NCBI GenBank assembly: GCA_948474755.1
Contig: CAOLHI010000149.1
Location: 124,001-188,000 of the forward strand
DNA: 64,000 nucleotides
Reading direction: 5' to 3'
Source of the DNA: Ctenosaura bakeri
Taxonomy: Eukaryota > Chordata > Lepidosauria > Squamata > Iguanidae
Both the position numbers and the translations under genes were made by a program. Below the pieces are notes generated by a model, which was not told the origin of the DNA, searched no databases, and saw only the letters and a list, made by a program, of their open reading frames with translations. Shown in pieces: positions 23,301 to 35,382 of the stretch. Each line of letters opens with the position of its first letter. Position 1 is the first letter of the stretch.

Positions 23301-23959
23301 ATGACATGTTATGACGCAGCATAATCAAACAGTCTGATAAGTCATTAAATGATGATAAGTCACAGGCATGTGTATGATATATGATGTTTTCTTTCCATTT
23401 TTCGTGCAATACTGGATGTGGAAGCATAAGGCTATAATGAGGGAAACTTGGAGCCCCCACACATTGTTTCCACGTCTCTGGACATGTGAGAGATCATCAC
23501 ATGTAAAAGGTATAATGAGAGAACTGACAGAACTTCAAAGTCCCCAGAAACCTACTCTAAAAACCAGCTAACTGTACTGAGGGCAAGCTGGGTGCTGAAG
23601 GATGACCTGTGCAGCCCTTTTCTGCCAGCAACTGGTGGTGAGGCAAGGAGTTGCAACAGTGCCCTGTGTTGCTGATGGAAGGGAGTTGAATGGGTCATCT
23701 ATCAGTGCCCCACTCACTGGATGGCAGCACTCCATATTTTCAGTGCAGCTGACTGGAGTTTAAGGTGACTTTGGTGGGGGGTCAGATCAAAAGACACAGC
23801 ATAGCCATGACATGGTGGCTATGTGTCTGATGGAGGATCTTGGCCAGTATGTCCAGTCAGAAAATACAAATAATGCAAAATGACCACTACATTACACAGA
23901 TGATTCCCTGTTTAACATAGAATTTTGGAGTTATCCCTTACAATGGAGTGGACAATGAT
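20301..23959. other. MEX3C intron sequence, largely unassigned
   Basis: No coding sequence recognised. A possible pogo-like remnant is listed separately at 21482-21705. The short open frames have no recognisable protein character. Confidence 0.4.
21482..21705. mobile_element. Possible diverged pogo/Tigger-like MITE
   Basis: The left edge TA-CAGTTGACTCTCCGTATATGC resembles the TIR of the pogo-like copies at 31566, 34894 and 43342. The right edge GCAAACACAGAGCTCC is only partly its complement. Confidence 0.3.
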
Positions 23960-26900
23960 CTAAGGGAGGGGTGAAGCTAAGGGAATCCTGTACATCATTT
24001 TAAAGTAATTTTCTTTAATTTCTTGCAAGGTAGTAAACTGCATGGTGTTTTTCCATGATGCCTCCCATTCATCTAACGAAATATTGCGTTGTAGGTTTTG
24101 GGCCCATTTAATCATCACTTCTTTAACCTCCTCATCCTCCAGTTTTTTCGAATTTAAATAAGTATAAAATAAAGACGCTTTCTGTTTGGTTTTTACAAAA
24201 AGTATTTTTTCGATCTCATTATATGTCTTTTGAGACGCAAACCCTTCCAGTTTATCGTCCATTTTAAATCTTTCTTTTATCTGAAGATATGGGAACCAAT
24301 TCAGTGGGATGCCATCATTGTGCAGCTCATCACGCGTCTTCAATCTAATCTCATCTGGGGTTTTAATCGACAATAAATCTTTATATCTAAGCCATTCACC
24401 TTTTGGTTTTTCAGCCCAGTGTCCAAAAAAGGCTTCTTGTGGCGATACCCACAACGGAATTTTAAAATAGGTAGTTTTCTTTATTATTTTGCAAACTCTA
24501 ATTAAGGCCTTCCTCACAAAATGGTTACTAAAATCCGGATCGATTTATCTTTGTTATACCAAAGGTAAGCATGAAAACCGAAGCGCATATTAGCACCTTC
24601 TAGTGCTAATAGCCTATTATCTTCTAACAGTATCCAATCTCGGAGCCAGACCATAGCGTTTGCATAATAATATAATCTAATATCAGGTAGTCCAAAGCCG
24701 CCTTTCTCAGGTCTTTCAGAGAGCAATTTCCATCTTACTTTTGGCTTTCTTCCTGCCCAAATATAATTAGAAATTTCTTTGTTCCATGATTTGAAAACTT
24801 TATCGCTAGTCATAATCTGTAGATTTTGAAACAAAAAGTTGATTTTAGGTAATATATTCATTTTAATGGAAGCAATTCTGCCAAGAAATGATAACTTCAA
24901 TTTAGTCCATCTTCTTAAATCCAAAGTAATCTCTTTCCAAATTTTGTTGTAATTGTTCTCAAATAAATCTTTGTTTTTATCCGTAATCCATATGCCTAAA
25001 TATTTAATTTTCTTTTGTATCTCACATCCTGTTAAGCGTACCAATTCTTCCTTCTCTCGATCATTCATATTCTTTACCAAGAAATAGGTTTTGGTCTTAT
25101 TGATTTTTAAACCGGCGGCTTCACCAAATGCTTGTATATCCTTCATGAGTTCACTAATTCCTGAAATCGGCTCTTCAATAAAGAAGACAAGATCATCCGC
25201 GAATGCTCGGAGTTTAAACTCCTGTCCTTTATTTTAATTCCTCTTATAATCGAATTATCTCTTACAGTTATATTTAAGGTTTCAAGGACAGCAATAAACA
25301 ACAAAGGTGACATTGGGCAACCTTGTCTAGTCCCTTTCTCAATATGGATGGCTTCAGTCGATTCCCCATTCACAATAATTTTTGCAGTTTGTTTCTTATA
25401 GATAGCCTGAATCCACGAAATAAAGTTTCTCCGCAACCCATCTTCTGGAGTGTAAGCACCATGAAAGGCCATCGGATGTTATCAAAGGCTTTTTCAGCGT
25501 CTAGAAACAACGCAGCTAATTGTTTATCTTTTCTCTTATCGTAATGTTCTATTGCATTTAACAAGATTCTGATGTTTTGTCTAATGTGTCGATTAGGTAA
25601 GAAACCGCTTTGGTCTGGATGTATTATCTCATTCAGTACTTTCTTAAACCTCTCTGCAAGTGCCATTGTAAAGATCTTATAATCTGCGTTGAGAAGTGAG
25701 ATAGGTCTATAATTCTCCGGTAAGGTAAGGTCTCTATCTTCCTTGGGAATCAGCACAATATTTGCTTTTTCCCATGTTTCAGGAATGCCTTTTACTTTAA
25801 TCTCATTAAAAACTTTTGTTAGTACAGGTGCAATATCATCCTCAAACGTTTTGTAAAATTGGGCAGTATATCCATCTGGGCCAGGAGCTTTAGAAACTTT
25901 CATTTTACGAATAGCCTCTTTCACTTCGTTAATTGTAATTTCCTTGTTCAACAGGGTTCTTTGACCCTCTGATATCTGTACAGTCTTATGCTGATCTAAA
26001 TAAAGTTTAGCATTTCGAAGTTCTGCTTCATGACTCTTATCTCTTCCATAAAGCTGAGCATAATATTTCTGAAAAACTTGTTTTATCTCTTTAAGCACAG
26101 TTGTCTCCTTCTGGTCTTTCTGTATCTTAAGAATTCTTCTTTTTCCCTTTCTTTCTGCAGCTTATGGGCTAGCCATCTCCCCGTTTTATTAGCGTGTTCA
26201 ATATGATTTAGTCGGCAATATCTTAATTTTCTTTCGACCTCATCAATATTCTTCGTGGCGATCTGATTCTGCAATGTTTTAATCTCAAGCCTTAGATCAT
26301 TATTTGAAGTATCAACTCTGAATTCCTTTTCCTTTTCTTTTAATCTATCCAATAGGTTAAAGAGTTGTTGGTTATCGGTTTTCTTCTTGTATGCACCCAT
26401 ACTTATCAAATGTCCACGGATAACTGCCTTAGCAGCATCCCATACAGTCTTCAGCTGGATGTCCTCGTTAATATTTTCGTCAAAAAACCTTTGTAAGATG
26501 TATTTCAATTTAGCAACCGTAACATCATCTCTAATTAGGTTTTCATTAAGTTTCCAATTAGATTGTTTGTGTTGTCGAAATTTTAGACAAAGAAGAATTG
26601 GATTATGATCCGAGGTTATTTTGGGTAATATTTCCATCTTGTTCACCATATTGTGTAGCAATTTGGAGATTAAAAAGTAATCTATTCTTGACGAAGTTTT
26701 ATGTCTATCTGAAAAAAAAGTGAAACCTTTTTCTGCTCCATGTTTAAACGTCCATACATCTATTAAACTGTGTTCATCCATTAAATGAAAGAAATTTCTT
26801 GGGAGTTTACCCTGTGTCCTTTTCGAATTTCCCATGTTTGATCTGTCCTCTACAGGATTGAGGACACCATTAAGATCTCCTAAAAGTAAAATATTTTCTT

Positions 26901-27314
26901 GAGATTTTTCTTGGACATAGTCATCAATCTTTTTCTTAATTACGCTATAAAATTTTCCTTTATTGTCCAAGGGCGCATATATCGCCACAATCAAGATAGC
27001 AAAATCCTGAATCTTTAATTCCAGCATCAAATAGTGACCTTCTGGATCTGAATAAATTTCCGTTACATTGTACTTATTCTTTATATAGATCACTACTCCT
27101 CTTTTTTTTTTGAGTATGTTGCCGTGAAACATTGCCCCAGCCGAGGATTCCTAAGGAACCTAATATCTTTATGGGCTATACGGACTTCCTGCAAAGAGAT
27201 AATATCATAATCTGTCTTCTCCAAATAATGGAACACATTACGTTGTTTATATTGCGAGTTTAAACCTCTAACGTTCCAAGACAATATCCTTAGATCGTTA
27301 GTCACCATCTTCAT
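23960..27314 (-). pseudogene. L1 ORF2: endonuclease-reverse transcriptase, frameshifted and C-terminally truncated
   Basis: The protein would supply target nicking and reverse transcription. It starts MKMVTNDLRILSWNVRGLNS at 27314. The frame breaks in a run of ten A at about 27098-27107 and resumes from 27132 with GVVIYIKNKYN. Endonuclease motifs are QEVR, GDLNGVLNP, SRIDYFLIS and SDHNPI. A second break near 26090 leads to the RT region: SKAPGPDGY, NYRPISLLNADYKI, LDAEKAFDNIRW. A third near 25450-25370 leads to GTRQGCPMSPLLFI. The catalytic FADD (readable near 25200-25180) falls between frames; then come KYLGIWIT (25146-24514) and a last frame (24517-23960). The end, KMMYRIPLASPLP, departs from the usual L1 MMYRWYLTP at that point, and the C-terminal cysteine motif is missing. 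Confidence 0.92.
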
Positions 27315-27332
27315 TGTAAAGTGTAGATATTC

Positions 27333-28388
27333 CTATATTTCCTCAAGGTCTTCAGGGTCACTTCCTGTTTGTAGTTCCCCTTCTTCGTCCTTCTCTTGCT
27401 CTTCTGCTGACACCACAATGTCTTCTGTTAATTCATCATCGTCCTCCTTCACTTCCGTTGATGATGCTCCCAACTCGATGTGTTCCTGCCTTTCAGATTG
27501 TCTTGCAGAATGTCCCAATTTGATCTTCCTTTCAAATTCCTTCTTCAATTTCCCGTAGATTTCTTTCGCCTTATCGATGTTGTTAATCCTGTAATTTTTT
27601 TGATTATATTTAAAAAAAACTCCTTCTGTTCTATTCCATGTGTAATTTATATTCTGCTTACTCAGGAATTGCGTCAGGAATTTGTAATCCTGCCTTTTTC
27701 TCAGGACTTGAGGTGGTATATCTTTATAGATATTAACTTCTTTCGAATCTATGCGTAATTTATCATGATAATTTCTCTGAAGAATAATATCTCTCGTCCT
27801 GAGATTAGAGAAAACAATTACAACATCCCTAGGCAGATTTCTTTCTCTTGCCAGACGTGAATTTATTCTAAATATTCTCTCAATAGAGGCGTGTAATCTG
27901 TCCTCCGAAATCTGGAGATATTCTACAAGCGCATGGATAATTCTATCATAGATAACTTCCTGTCGCTGTTCATCCAGGCCTCTAATTTTTAAACAACGCT
28001 CTCGATATATCATCTCTAGTCTATTCAGTGTAATTTCCTCTTGCAGTTGCTTTTCAGATAACTTTTGCGTTTTTTCCTCAATTTTTTTTGTCTTGTCCTG
28101 AATCAATTCCATATCCGATTTAATTTTAGAAACTTCTTTAGATATTGTGTCCATTTTTTTACTCAGACCTTCTATTTCTTTTTTTATTTCTGCCTTAATT
28201 TCATTTCTAGAGTCTTTGATATCTTGTTTTATTTCTTGTCTTAATTCTTGCCTGGATTTATTCAGAGCCTCCAAGATTAAAGTAGTGTCAGTTGACATTG
28301 TATTGGAATCTGTTGAAGCTCTCCTAGTCTGCTGCATTGAGAGCTTAGATTGGGCCTGAGACTGGGCCCTTCTGGTACCAGTTGCCAT
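27333..28388 (-). CDS. L1 ORF1 protein, intact 351-residue frame
   Basis: L1 ORF1p is a trimeric RNA-binding chaperone that packages element RNA. The frame is uninterrupted from MATGTRRAQSQ to a stop. Residues about 35-128 are a long heptad-rich coiled coil (LRQEIKQDIKDSRNEIKAEI). About 129-215 fit the RRM (ERCLKIRGLDEQ, then RDVVIVFSNLRTRDIILQ). About 215-300 fit the C-terminal domain (YKDIPPQVLRKRQDYKFLTQ). The last 40 or so residues are strongly acidic (EDDDELTEDIVVSAEEQEKD), which is an extension beyond the usual domains. Since ORF2 is broken and the 3' end is gone, the copy is not autonomous; an expressed ORF1p is possible but unproven. Confidence 0.88.
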   Translation of the reverse strand: MATGTRRAQSQAQSKLSMQQTRRASTDSNTMSTDTTLILEALNKSRQELRQEIKQDIKDSRNEIKAEIKKEIEGLSKKMDTISKEVSKIKSDMELIQDKTKKIEEKTQKLSEKQLQEEITLNRLEMIYRERCLKIRGLDEQRQEVIYDRIIHALVEYLQISEDRLHASIERIFRINSRLARERNLPRDVVIVFSNLRTRDIILQRNYHDKLRIDSKEVNIYKDIPPQVLRKRQDYKFLTQFLSKQNINYTWNRTEGVFFKYNQKNYRINNIDKAKEIYGKLKKEFERKIKLGHSARQSERQEHIELGASSTEVKEDDDELTEDIVVSAEEQEKDEEGELQTGSDPEDLEEI

Positions 28389-30430
28389 GGAGACTATTTA
28401 TAAAGTTACTCCAATAGAAAAACAAAACAAAACTGATAACTTCGAAATTATAGCACCACAATATTATTGGAGTACTACAGTAAATAGAAAAGACACTATT
28501 TTCCTATAGTCTAATCAAGCTTTTTCCACTCTAATATTTAAACAATCATGAATTTTCAACTAGGACCTTCTAATATACCCTTTAATTTATATTCTAATTT
28601 AATAAAGTTCTACCCTCTGTTAAATTTCTTATAACCAAATATAATTCAGTATATGCTCTATAGCTTAACGTATAAAGAAATGTTTAGAAAACTTCTAATT
28701 AGAACCACTAATCAAGTAAGAGATGGGGAGTAATGTAGACAATAAAATAACATGAAAAGGTAGCTTAATTACCTTGATTGTCCTAAGTCACTGATTATTA
28801 AATACTTATATAAAACCAAGAGGGGATAGAGGGAAAGAGGAAAAAAAAAAAGAGAATAGGCAGTTTAATAAATATTATTGCCCAACACTTTAGATAAATT
28901 CACTTCCCAAACTCCCTTCGTTCCTCCTTCGGTCACTCACAGTCTATCTCAGTCTATTTCTTTCGTTCTGTCTCAGCACATTCCTTCACCCCCTTTCTCT
29001 CAATCACAGTCCGTCTCAGTCTCTTCCCTTCTCACCTCCTTCAAACCTTCACTCACTTTCAGTCCATCTCTGTCAATCAGTTCCTTTCAATTCAATTCAA
29101 ATCTCCTACAGTCAGTCCGTCACGCCTTCTTCTCTAGTCACAATCCACCTCAGCCAGTTTCCTTCGTTCCTTTGTGCCCCTTAAACTCAGTCCTGCTCTC
29201 CTGTTCAGCAAATGGTGCCCGTCTCCGTCAGTTCCCTTCGCTCCAGCTTCGTTCAGTCCTTCAATCCACCTCCGCTCGCTCACAAACTGCCTCAGTCAGT
29301 TTCTTATCCCTCCTTCTTACGCGCCTTCACTCCGCCTTCAGCCAGCCAAAATCCTTCTCAGTCGATGTCAGATCAGTTTCAGATCAAAACCAATTTCTTT
29401 ATTCCTCCTCCTCCATGAGAAAATTATGGCACAGAGGGAGAGAGGGGAAAAGAATAAGTCAAAAAAAAAAAATAGCGCACTAACTTTAAACCAGGTCTGT
29501 CTGTTTAGTATGGCTTCCCAGTAAAAAAGAAAAGTCTTTCTCTCACATCAGAATGGAATTCAAAAAACAAAACATAACAAAAAACAAAACAAAACAAAAA
29601 GAAAAAACTCCATAAATTGGAAAACAACTTTGCCAGCTTAAAATATGGTTCCACAATATTATTCACCAAGTCCACTCAAAAAAAAAGGGGGAAAGTGTTA
29701 ACTTTAGAAACAAGCCCCCTGTGCGTCCTCCATTTTCTTATCTTCTTAGCTTGAAGATCTTAGAAAGCCTTAATGTCGCCTTAAAGTCAGTCACTTATGC
29801 CCTCCCACAGATTTCTTCTTAGGTTCTTAAATGTCTCCATAAATTTATAAGTTTTGAATTTATATCCACACGTAGCCCGCAGAAATCAAATGTAACAAGT
29901 TCAATCAAAAGTTAGATAGATTGTTTCAAACGGGCTGAAAGAAAAGAGAAAAAAAAAATACGGCTGGTGTGTCCTTTTACGTGCGGCTACTTACCGCCCC
30001 CTTTCAGTTGTGAATTAAGCTCTTTCTTAGATGGAGCTAACAAACAAAACTCCACCAAAAGGCAAAATAGAAGCTTAAATGTCCGCTTCAGTAGAGTTGT
30101 AGAATTAAAAAGGTCTAGGCGTTGCTTACAGGTAAATCCCGGCAAAACAACGAGCGGCCGTGGTGGCCCTGCGATCCTCTGCTGTCTGGTTGTCTTCTTT
30201 CCACCCCACTACTTCGACGCGCAGACTGCAGGTACAGATCCCCTTCGGACCCCCTCGGGACTCTTCCTCCCCGAAGAGTAACTCGCCAGGGTCGGGAGAG
30301 GAGCCGCTAAATCCCGGCGCTTCTCCCTCCGTGTTAATCCCCTGGTTAAGCCGCTCGCGGCGACATCTTAGAGACAGCTGTCTCTCTAAGGTGTCAGTCG
30401 CTCCGCCATTAGACCGGAAGTCACAGCCAA
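28389..30430 (-). promoter_or_regulatory. L1 5' UTR / internal promoter region
   Basis: About 2 kb between the GC-rich element start (minus-strand CTTCCGGTCTAATGGCGGAG, 30430-30411) and ORF1. The first 300 bp are CpG-rich, as in L1 promoters, and the GGCGGAG start resembles the YY1-type motif at mammalian L1 starts. Between about 28890 and 29410 the plus strand is dominated by irregular CAGTC/CACTC/CTTC words; this is not coding. A-rich stretches with several AAACA-type runs lie at 29560-29610. Confidence 0.7.
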
Positions 30431-31565
30431 CCTTTCAAGTAAGCTGTCTGCACATGAGCAAGAGAAGAGCTATATCTGTTGCCTGATGAAAGAAAAGAAT
30501 TAAAAGAGTCTGTAAGCTAACTTTTATTACCTCCACCCCTGCACCAAACATCAAAGCAACAGCAGGTCCACATGGCAGTATTAAGTGCAGCAGAACTGAT
30601 GGATATCCTGAATTCTCCACTGTCCCCTCTCCTCCCCAAAATAGCACTGCCTAAAGCACAGATAATGGTGTCTGGCCTTAGCTGAAAGTCAAATGGTACA
30701 GCTTCTCCATCTAATGTCTGGTGTCAGGTTTCAGTCCTAAGGGAACCACACTCTAGCATCTTCCACCTGCCATGGGGACTAGGGCTAATGGAAGGCTATA
30801 TCCCTGCCATCCTGGAATAACATCAGTCCAAGTGGAGACCAACCAGTTTTATCCACTGGGCAGAAAAAGGAGCAAGAAATTCACTCTTCCCTCCGCACCA
30901 GAAAGAATATGGAATTCCACATGCCTATAGCTCTGGACCTGCAGAAGAAAGAGAAAAACCATCTACTGGCAAAAGGGACTACACCTGATCTACCACCTGA
31001 TAGTCAATCAGGAACAATAGGGAAGGAAAATTAACCCAGACTGAAGATCAGATACAAATGGCTGATTACAGCTTCCCACCTTCTTCTGGCCTTGAAGTTA
31101 TCTATAGCCTTCTCCTTTTCCCCCTGCCACTCCCCTTACTTTAAGTGTCACGTCTTTTCAGTTTGTAAAACTGATTGCAAGACCTGTCTATGTTTCTTTA
31201 CAAGTACAAACAGCTTTGGGAGGCAGAAACTATCTAAAATGTAGTACAAGAAAACAGTGAAGAAAATAAGCAAGTGCAACACAATTACAAAACAAGCAAC
31301 TGTTTGAATCTCAGAAAACAACTCAAGATTATAATGATCAGAATTCTGCTGGGATACTAGAGCAAAAATTGTTGCAAAAAGGGTTTCACTCTTCAGAGTT
31401 TGTGTAAGTGTGGTTCCTAGTACAGCTAATGGTTCCACAAACACAGCAGTCTTGTTCATTTTTGCCTTGGTGGGTGGAGAGTTAATTGACTGTTGCACTG
31501 TTGTTCAATGGATAGGTTGAAAGCCATGGTGCCTGTTGCACTGCTGTACACTCCCGCTGCAGTTA
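30431..31565. other. MEX3C intron, unassigned
   Basis: No gene or repeat recognised between the L1 start and the pogo-like element. Confidence 0.4.
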
Positions 31566-31973
31566 TAGTTAGCCCTCCAGTTTCACAGGGGTTAGGGCCA
31601 CAAGACCCCCCCATAAGTAGAAAAAAGTATGAATAAAAGTAAAAACTGTGGGCACTATTTTTTTTAACGTGAGAACACTTCTCTAGGAATCTCTAGGTCC
31701 TCCAACATGACTCTATGGTCAAATTCTGGGAGAAGTGGGCCACAGAGCCACACTGGAGGATCTAACAATGCCTAGAGAAGTGTTCTCTCTAGGAATCTCT
31801 AGGTCCCCCAGCGTGACTCTATGGTGGAAGTGAATCACAGAATCACTGTGGAGGATCTAGAGATTCTCAGAAAGAATGTATTTGCCATGACATGGGCAAA
31901 TATAAATAAATAAACAAACTCATGAATAATCAAATCTGAAAATGCTGAACCTGCAAAACTGGAGGGTCAACTA
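31566..31973. mobile_element. pogo/Tigger-like MITE, copy 1, with internal duplication
   Basis: Ends TAGTTAGCCCTCCAGTTT and AAACTGGAGGGTCAACTA are inverted, with TA on both sides (31564-31565 and 31974-31975). The interior has a direct repeat: CTAGGAATCTCTAGGTCC near 31683 and again near 31790, followed in both by ACTCTATGGT. Confidence 0.75.
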
Positions 31974-34893
31974 TATATGATTTTGTTTTCTGAAATGTAA
32001 TTACCTGAGAAAGGGAATATGAGGGTGAGAAAGACAGCTAGGCTGGCTGTCTAGAATTCCAAGAGCTACATGTCCTCTGGCTTCTGAGTGTTTGAGGTTT
32101 AATGTCATAAGTTTCCTCAAGGTATAGAAAAAAACAGTTATTCAGAGTCTTGAATGCAGCATTGCATCCAAAGACTTTGTCTCCTCTTCTGGAAAGGAGG
32201 GGAAAAACAAATCTGGGTTGGCTACCAAGGCAAGGCAACGTATTTTGGTCCCTTTGCATTCACCACAGCAAAAGGAATTCAGTTGGCTTCTCTGTGTATC
32301 ATTAGAAAAACTCCAGGATCTTGACTTTTAGTTATGAACAAATAAGAAAGAAGGAAAGAAATAACTCCTGGAAGCATTTCAGGACACAGAGAGCAGATTA
32401 AATTCAAAGCTGGTTGTGTCATTGACCTGTTTTTAATTTTTTTAAAAAATTTGATTCTCATGCTTGTAATATAGCAAGAGCAAGATCTTGCTTCCTCATC
32501 TTGACAAGTTAGGACACAATTTTTGCATCTGGCTCTTTTAAGTTTTTTTAAAAAAATAATACTATACATATATTAAAATGGAGGTACAATCAAAAACTGC
32601 TTTAAAAGAGGAAGGGATCACTTTGCTATCCAGGTGAAGGCAAAGTCAGTTTGACCTATGTGCCTTCAACAGCAATTTAGACACATTCACAGCATATGAG
32701 CTATTGTTTTATAAGATATGCCCCACTGGTTCTGTCCACTGAGACATAACATCATGTCAGAGTAGGAAAGAATAATTATGGCAAGATAAAAAAAAAAAGT
32801 TAATGCAATGCAGCAAGGACAAGATCAGCTTAAAATTTATAATTATACATTCTAGACCAGAAGACAACAATGCTGGTGGTTCCTCCATAATAAAGGCTTT
32901 TCACCTCTTCTCCATCGCAGGATCAAATGTTACTGAATCCTCACTCAAATATGGAAACATGTCAGCACTGACTCATTCTCTGTGCTCATTACTTACACTC
33001 CTTTCCATTATAGTCATGCTTACTTCCCTTACCACTGACTGTTTTAAAAAAAAGTGATTCAGAACATAATGAAAACTCGTTTAGCTCCGTCTACATATTT
33101 GCTTTCTGAGGGAAAGCAGTATATATCTCAAGACCTTTTAAAGGCAAACATGCAAACCTAGAAGGTACAAGTAGCACCAACTGAACAACCCAATTTCTCC
33201 TGAACACTAATAGACAAAGTTACTGTGGACAAAAGTTTACAGAGCAAGGCATAATGAGAGTATTATGGAATAACTAATCTCTATCTAGAGTATTTGTAAG
33301 GCAGCCAAATGTGGTGATATACCTGCAAACCAACAAGAAACCATTTCCCATTCATTCGAAAGAAATCTCAGTGTAAACAGTTTTGCAGGCAGTGACCTCA
33401 TGCAGATTGAGGTCACAACAGAAGTGGCCAAAGTCCAACAGTCCAAATATCCCAACTAAGCACTTCTCAGCCATCATTTTAATCTCCAGGGGCTCTATGT
33501 CTGTCTGCAGCTGTGTAGAGTCATCATATAGCTTGCTAATATGCACAGCTCTTTCTAGCAGCCAAGTCCACCTGTTCCTTGCTACTACTGGGTTATTCTA
33601 CTTTACATGGAAAAGCAGCAGCAAATTAAGGTAGTGCTGGCTGTGTCACTGCAAGTGCTCGTCTCCAAGGAGCAAGGAACTGCTCTTGGCCAGATATTAC
33701 TGTTGTATCAGGCCAAGAACAGTAACAGTTCAGGTCAAGAGAAGCTGGCTGTTATTACTTGTCTTTTTACCTTTCTTGTTATACCTGTACAGAACCACAA
33801 CACACCATAATATGTCTTGGTTTGCTTTAGACTAGAGTATGCAGCTAGAGATCAAGATTTCTACATACATTCACTTGCTTAGAGGTGAGAAAGATCAGAG
33901 TATGTTTGGTCTTTGGATGCAGTCACATTTAGTTATCTTTTTTAAAAACAGTAACAGGAATGAAGATCAAGAATGAAGACCCAAATTAGGGAGGGAAATT
34001 TCCAGATGTACTCCCCCCAAAAAGGTGTGAAAGTGATGGGGAGCCCCTTTTATTTGGAAGATAAGCTCACTAAGCCTTCCTCCTTGCACTTCTATATCCC
34101 CGCTAAAGAAAATGTGGTAACAGAGTTACATATGCTATCAACTGACAGAAGTCTCAAAAGAGAAAAACGACTTGTGTATTACAGATTAGTGCTCCATTAC
34201 ATTCCAGTCTGAACTCCGATCTGAGGCAAAAAATGCCTACGAACACATCTCTGAAAAAGAGACAATGAATTCCTCTCTCCCACAACAAGAACCAGCTGTT
34301 GTAAATGCATTTTTTTACTGCTCTCATCAAGAAAGGGTGAACAGAGATGACTGTCGCATAACACTCAACAAATTAAATTTACTACACGATTCACACAATC
34401 ATGTGGCAAGCCATTTTATCTGTAGCACACAGTCATACTAGAAGCCAAATTTTATCACTTAGTGTATTTTTATACTTCTGACTGATAGAATGCATAATAC
34501 AGCACTCTACAGATCCATCAATTCCTAGGGCAGATTGACTTAAATTAGGAAGAACATGAATTTAAATTTCCTAAACGTGTTGAAAATCTGGCCAGTTATA
34601 TTAATCAGTTTACAACTTGAGGAGTTGTTACACTGTTGTTTTCTTATTATAATAATGGCTTTCATCTCTCTGTCATTTTGCAAACTCTTCCTCCTTACTG
34701 GCAGAGAGAATACCTTAAAAATATTCCCACATAGGCTATAGTACAAGCTATAACATTTTGAGGATAGGTGTGGGAATATAGGAATGTATACACTGTATAT
34801 AGTGAACAATTTTTCTTCCCTACCTCCTTCCAGTATTGACCCTTTATACTTCACTATGCATTGGTCCAGTCACATCCTTATAAAAACAGAGTA
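31974..34893. other. MEX3C intron, unassigned
   Basis: No gene recognised on either strand; AT-rich with only short open frames. Confidence 0.4.
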
Positions 34894-34980
34894 TAGTCAT
34901 CCCTCCACATTTGCTAGGGTTAGGGGCACAGGACCTCCGTGAAAGCAGAAAAACTGTGAATAGGCCCTCCAAACCATATT

Positions 34981-35013
<33 letters not shown>

Positions 35014-35289
35014 TATGATCACCATATTCAACCCACCATGGATTCCTTTGAGGCACCAGGGTTCCTTCACGAGTCAGAAGTGGGTGGCTGGTGGGGCATA
35101 TTGCCACCTCCACTGCTGCCCCACACCATTTTTAATAGGGACTTACGAGCATTGTTCACAGTTTCTCAGTCTCACAAGGCTTATAGTCCCTATTAAAAAT
35201 GGCACAGGGAAGCAACAGAGGTGATAGCAAATAATCCGTGAATAATCAAATCTGCAAAAGTGAAACCTGCAAATGTGGAGGGCTGACTG
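34894..35289. mobile_element. pogo/Tigger-like MITE, copy 2
   Basis: Ends TAGTCATCCCTCCACATTTGC and GCAAATGTGGAGGGCTGACTG are inverted, flanked by TA dinucleotides (34892-34893 and 35290-35291). The body includes a (CA)n run at 34983-35011 and an inner pair CCATTTTTAATAGGGACT and AGTCCCTATTAAAAATGG, so the element is strongly self-complementary. No transposase is encoded. Confidence 0.85.
34983..35011. repeat. (CA)n microsatellite
   Basis: Uninterrupted CA dinucleotides inside pogo-like copy 2; copy 3 lacks the expansion. Confidence 0.9.
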
Positions 35290-35382
35290 TAGTAAACATC
35301 ATCATCATCATCATAGATCAAACTGGGGCTTAATTTACATAGAATGCATGCATCTGGTAGAGGCACTGATTATTTAGAAATT

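Larger units (their letters stand above)
23960..30430 (-). mobile_element. L1 LINE with 5' UTR and ORF1 but lacking its 3' end
   Basis: A minus-strand L1 of about 6.5 kb. The 5' UTR is roughly 30430-28389, starting CTTCCGGTCTAATGGCGGAG; ORF1 is 28388-27333; ORF2 starts at 27314, 18 bp beyond the ORF1 stop. The element stops near 23985-23960, inside the ORF2 C-terminal region, before the cysteine motif and with no 3' UTR or poly(A). ORF1 is open; ORF2 has several indels. It is in the sense direction of MEX3C. The 5' boundary rests on the GC-rich start typical of L1 leaders. Confidence 0.93.

Noticed and set aside
28878..29483. Plus-strand frame of 201 codons
   Set aside because: Ser/Pro/Phe-rich peptide produced by the CAGTC/CTTC-rich L1 leader on the opposite strand; no domain.
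34983..35314. CRISPR-like or other array from the short repeats
   Set aside because: These are simple CA and ATC microsatellites in and beside a MITE, with no spacers.
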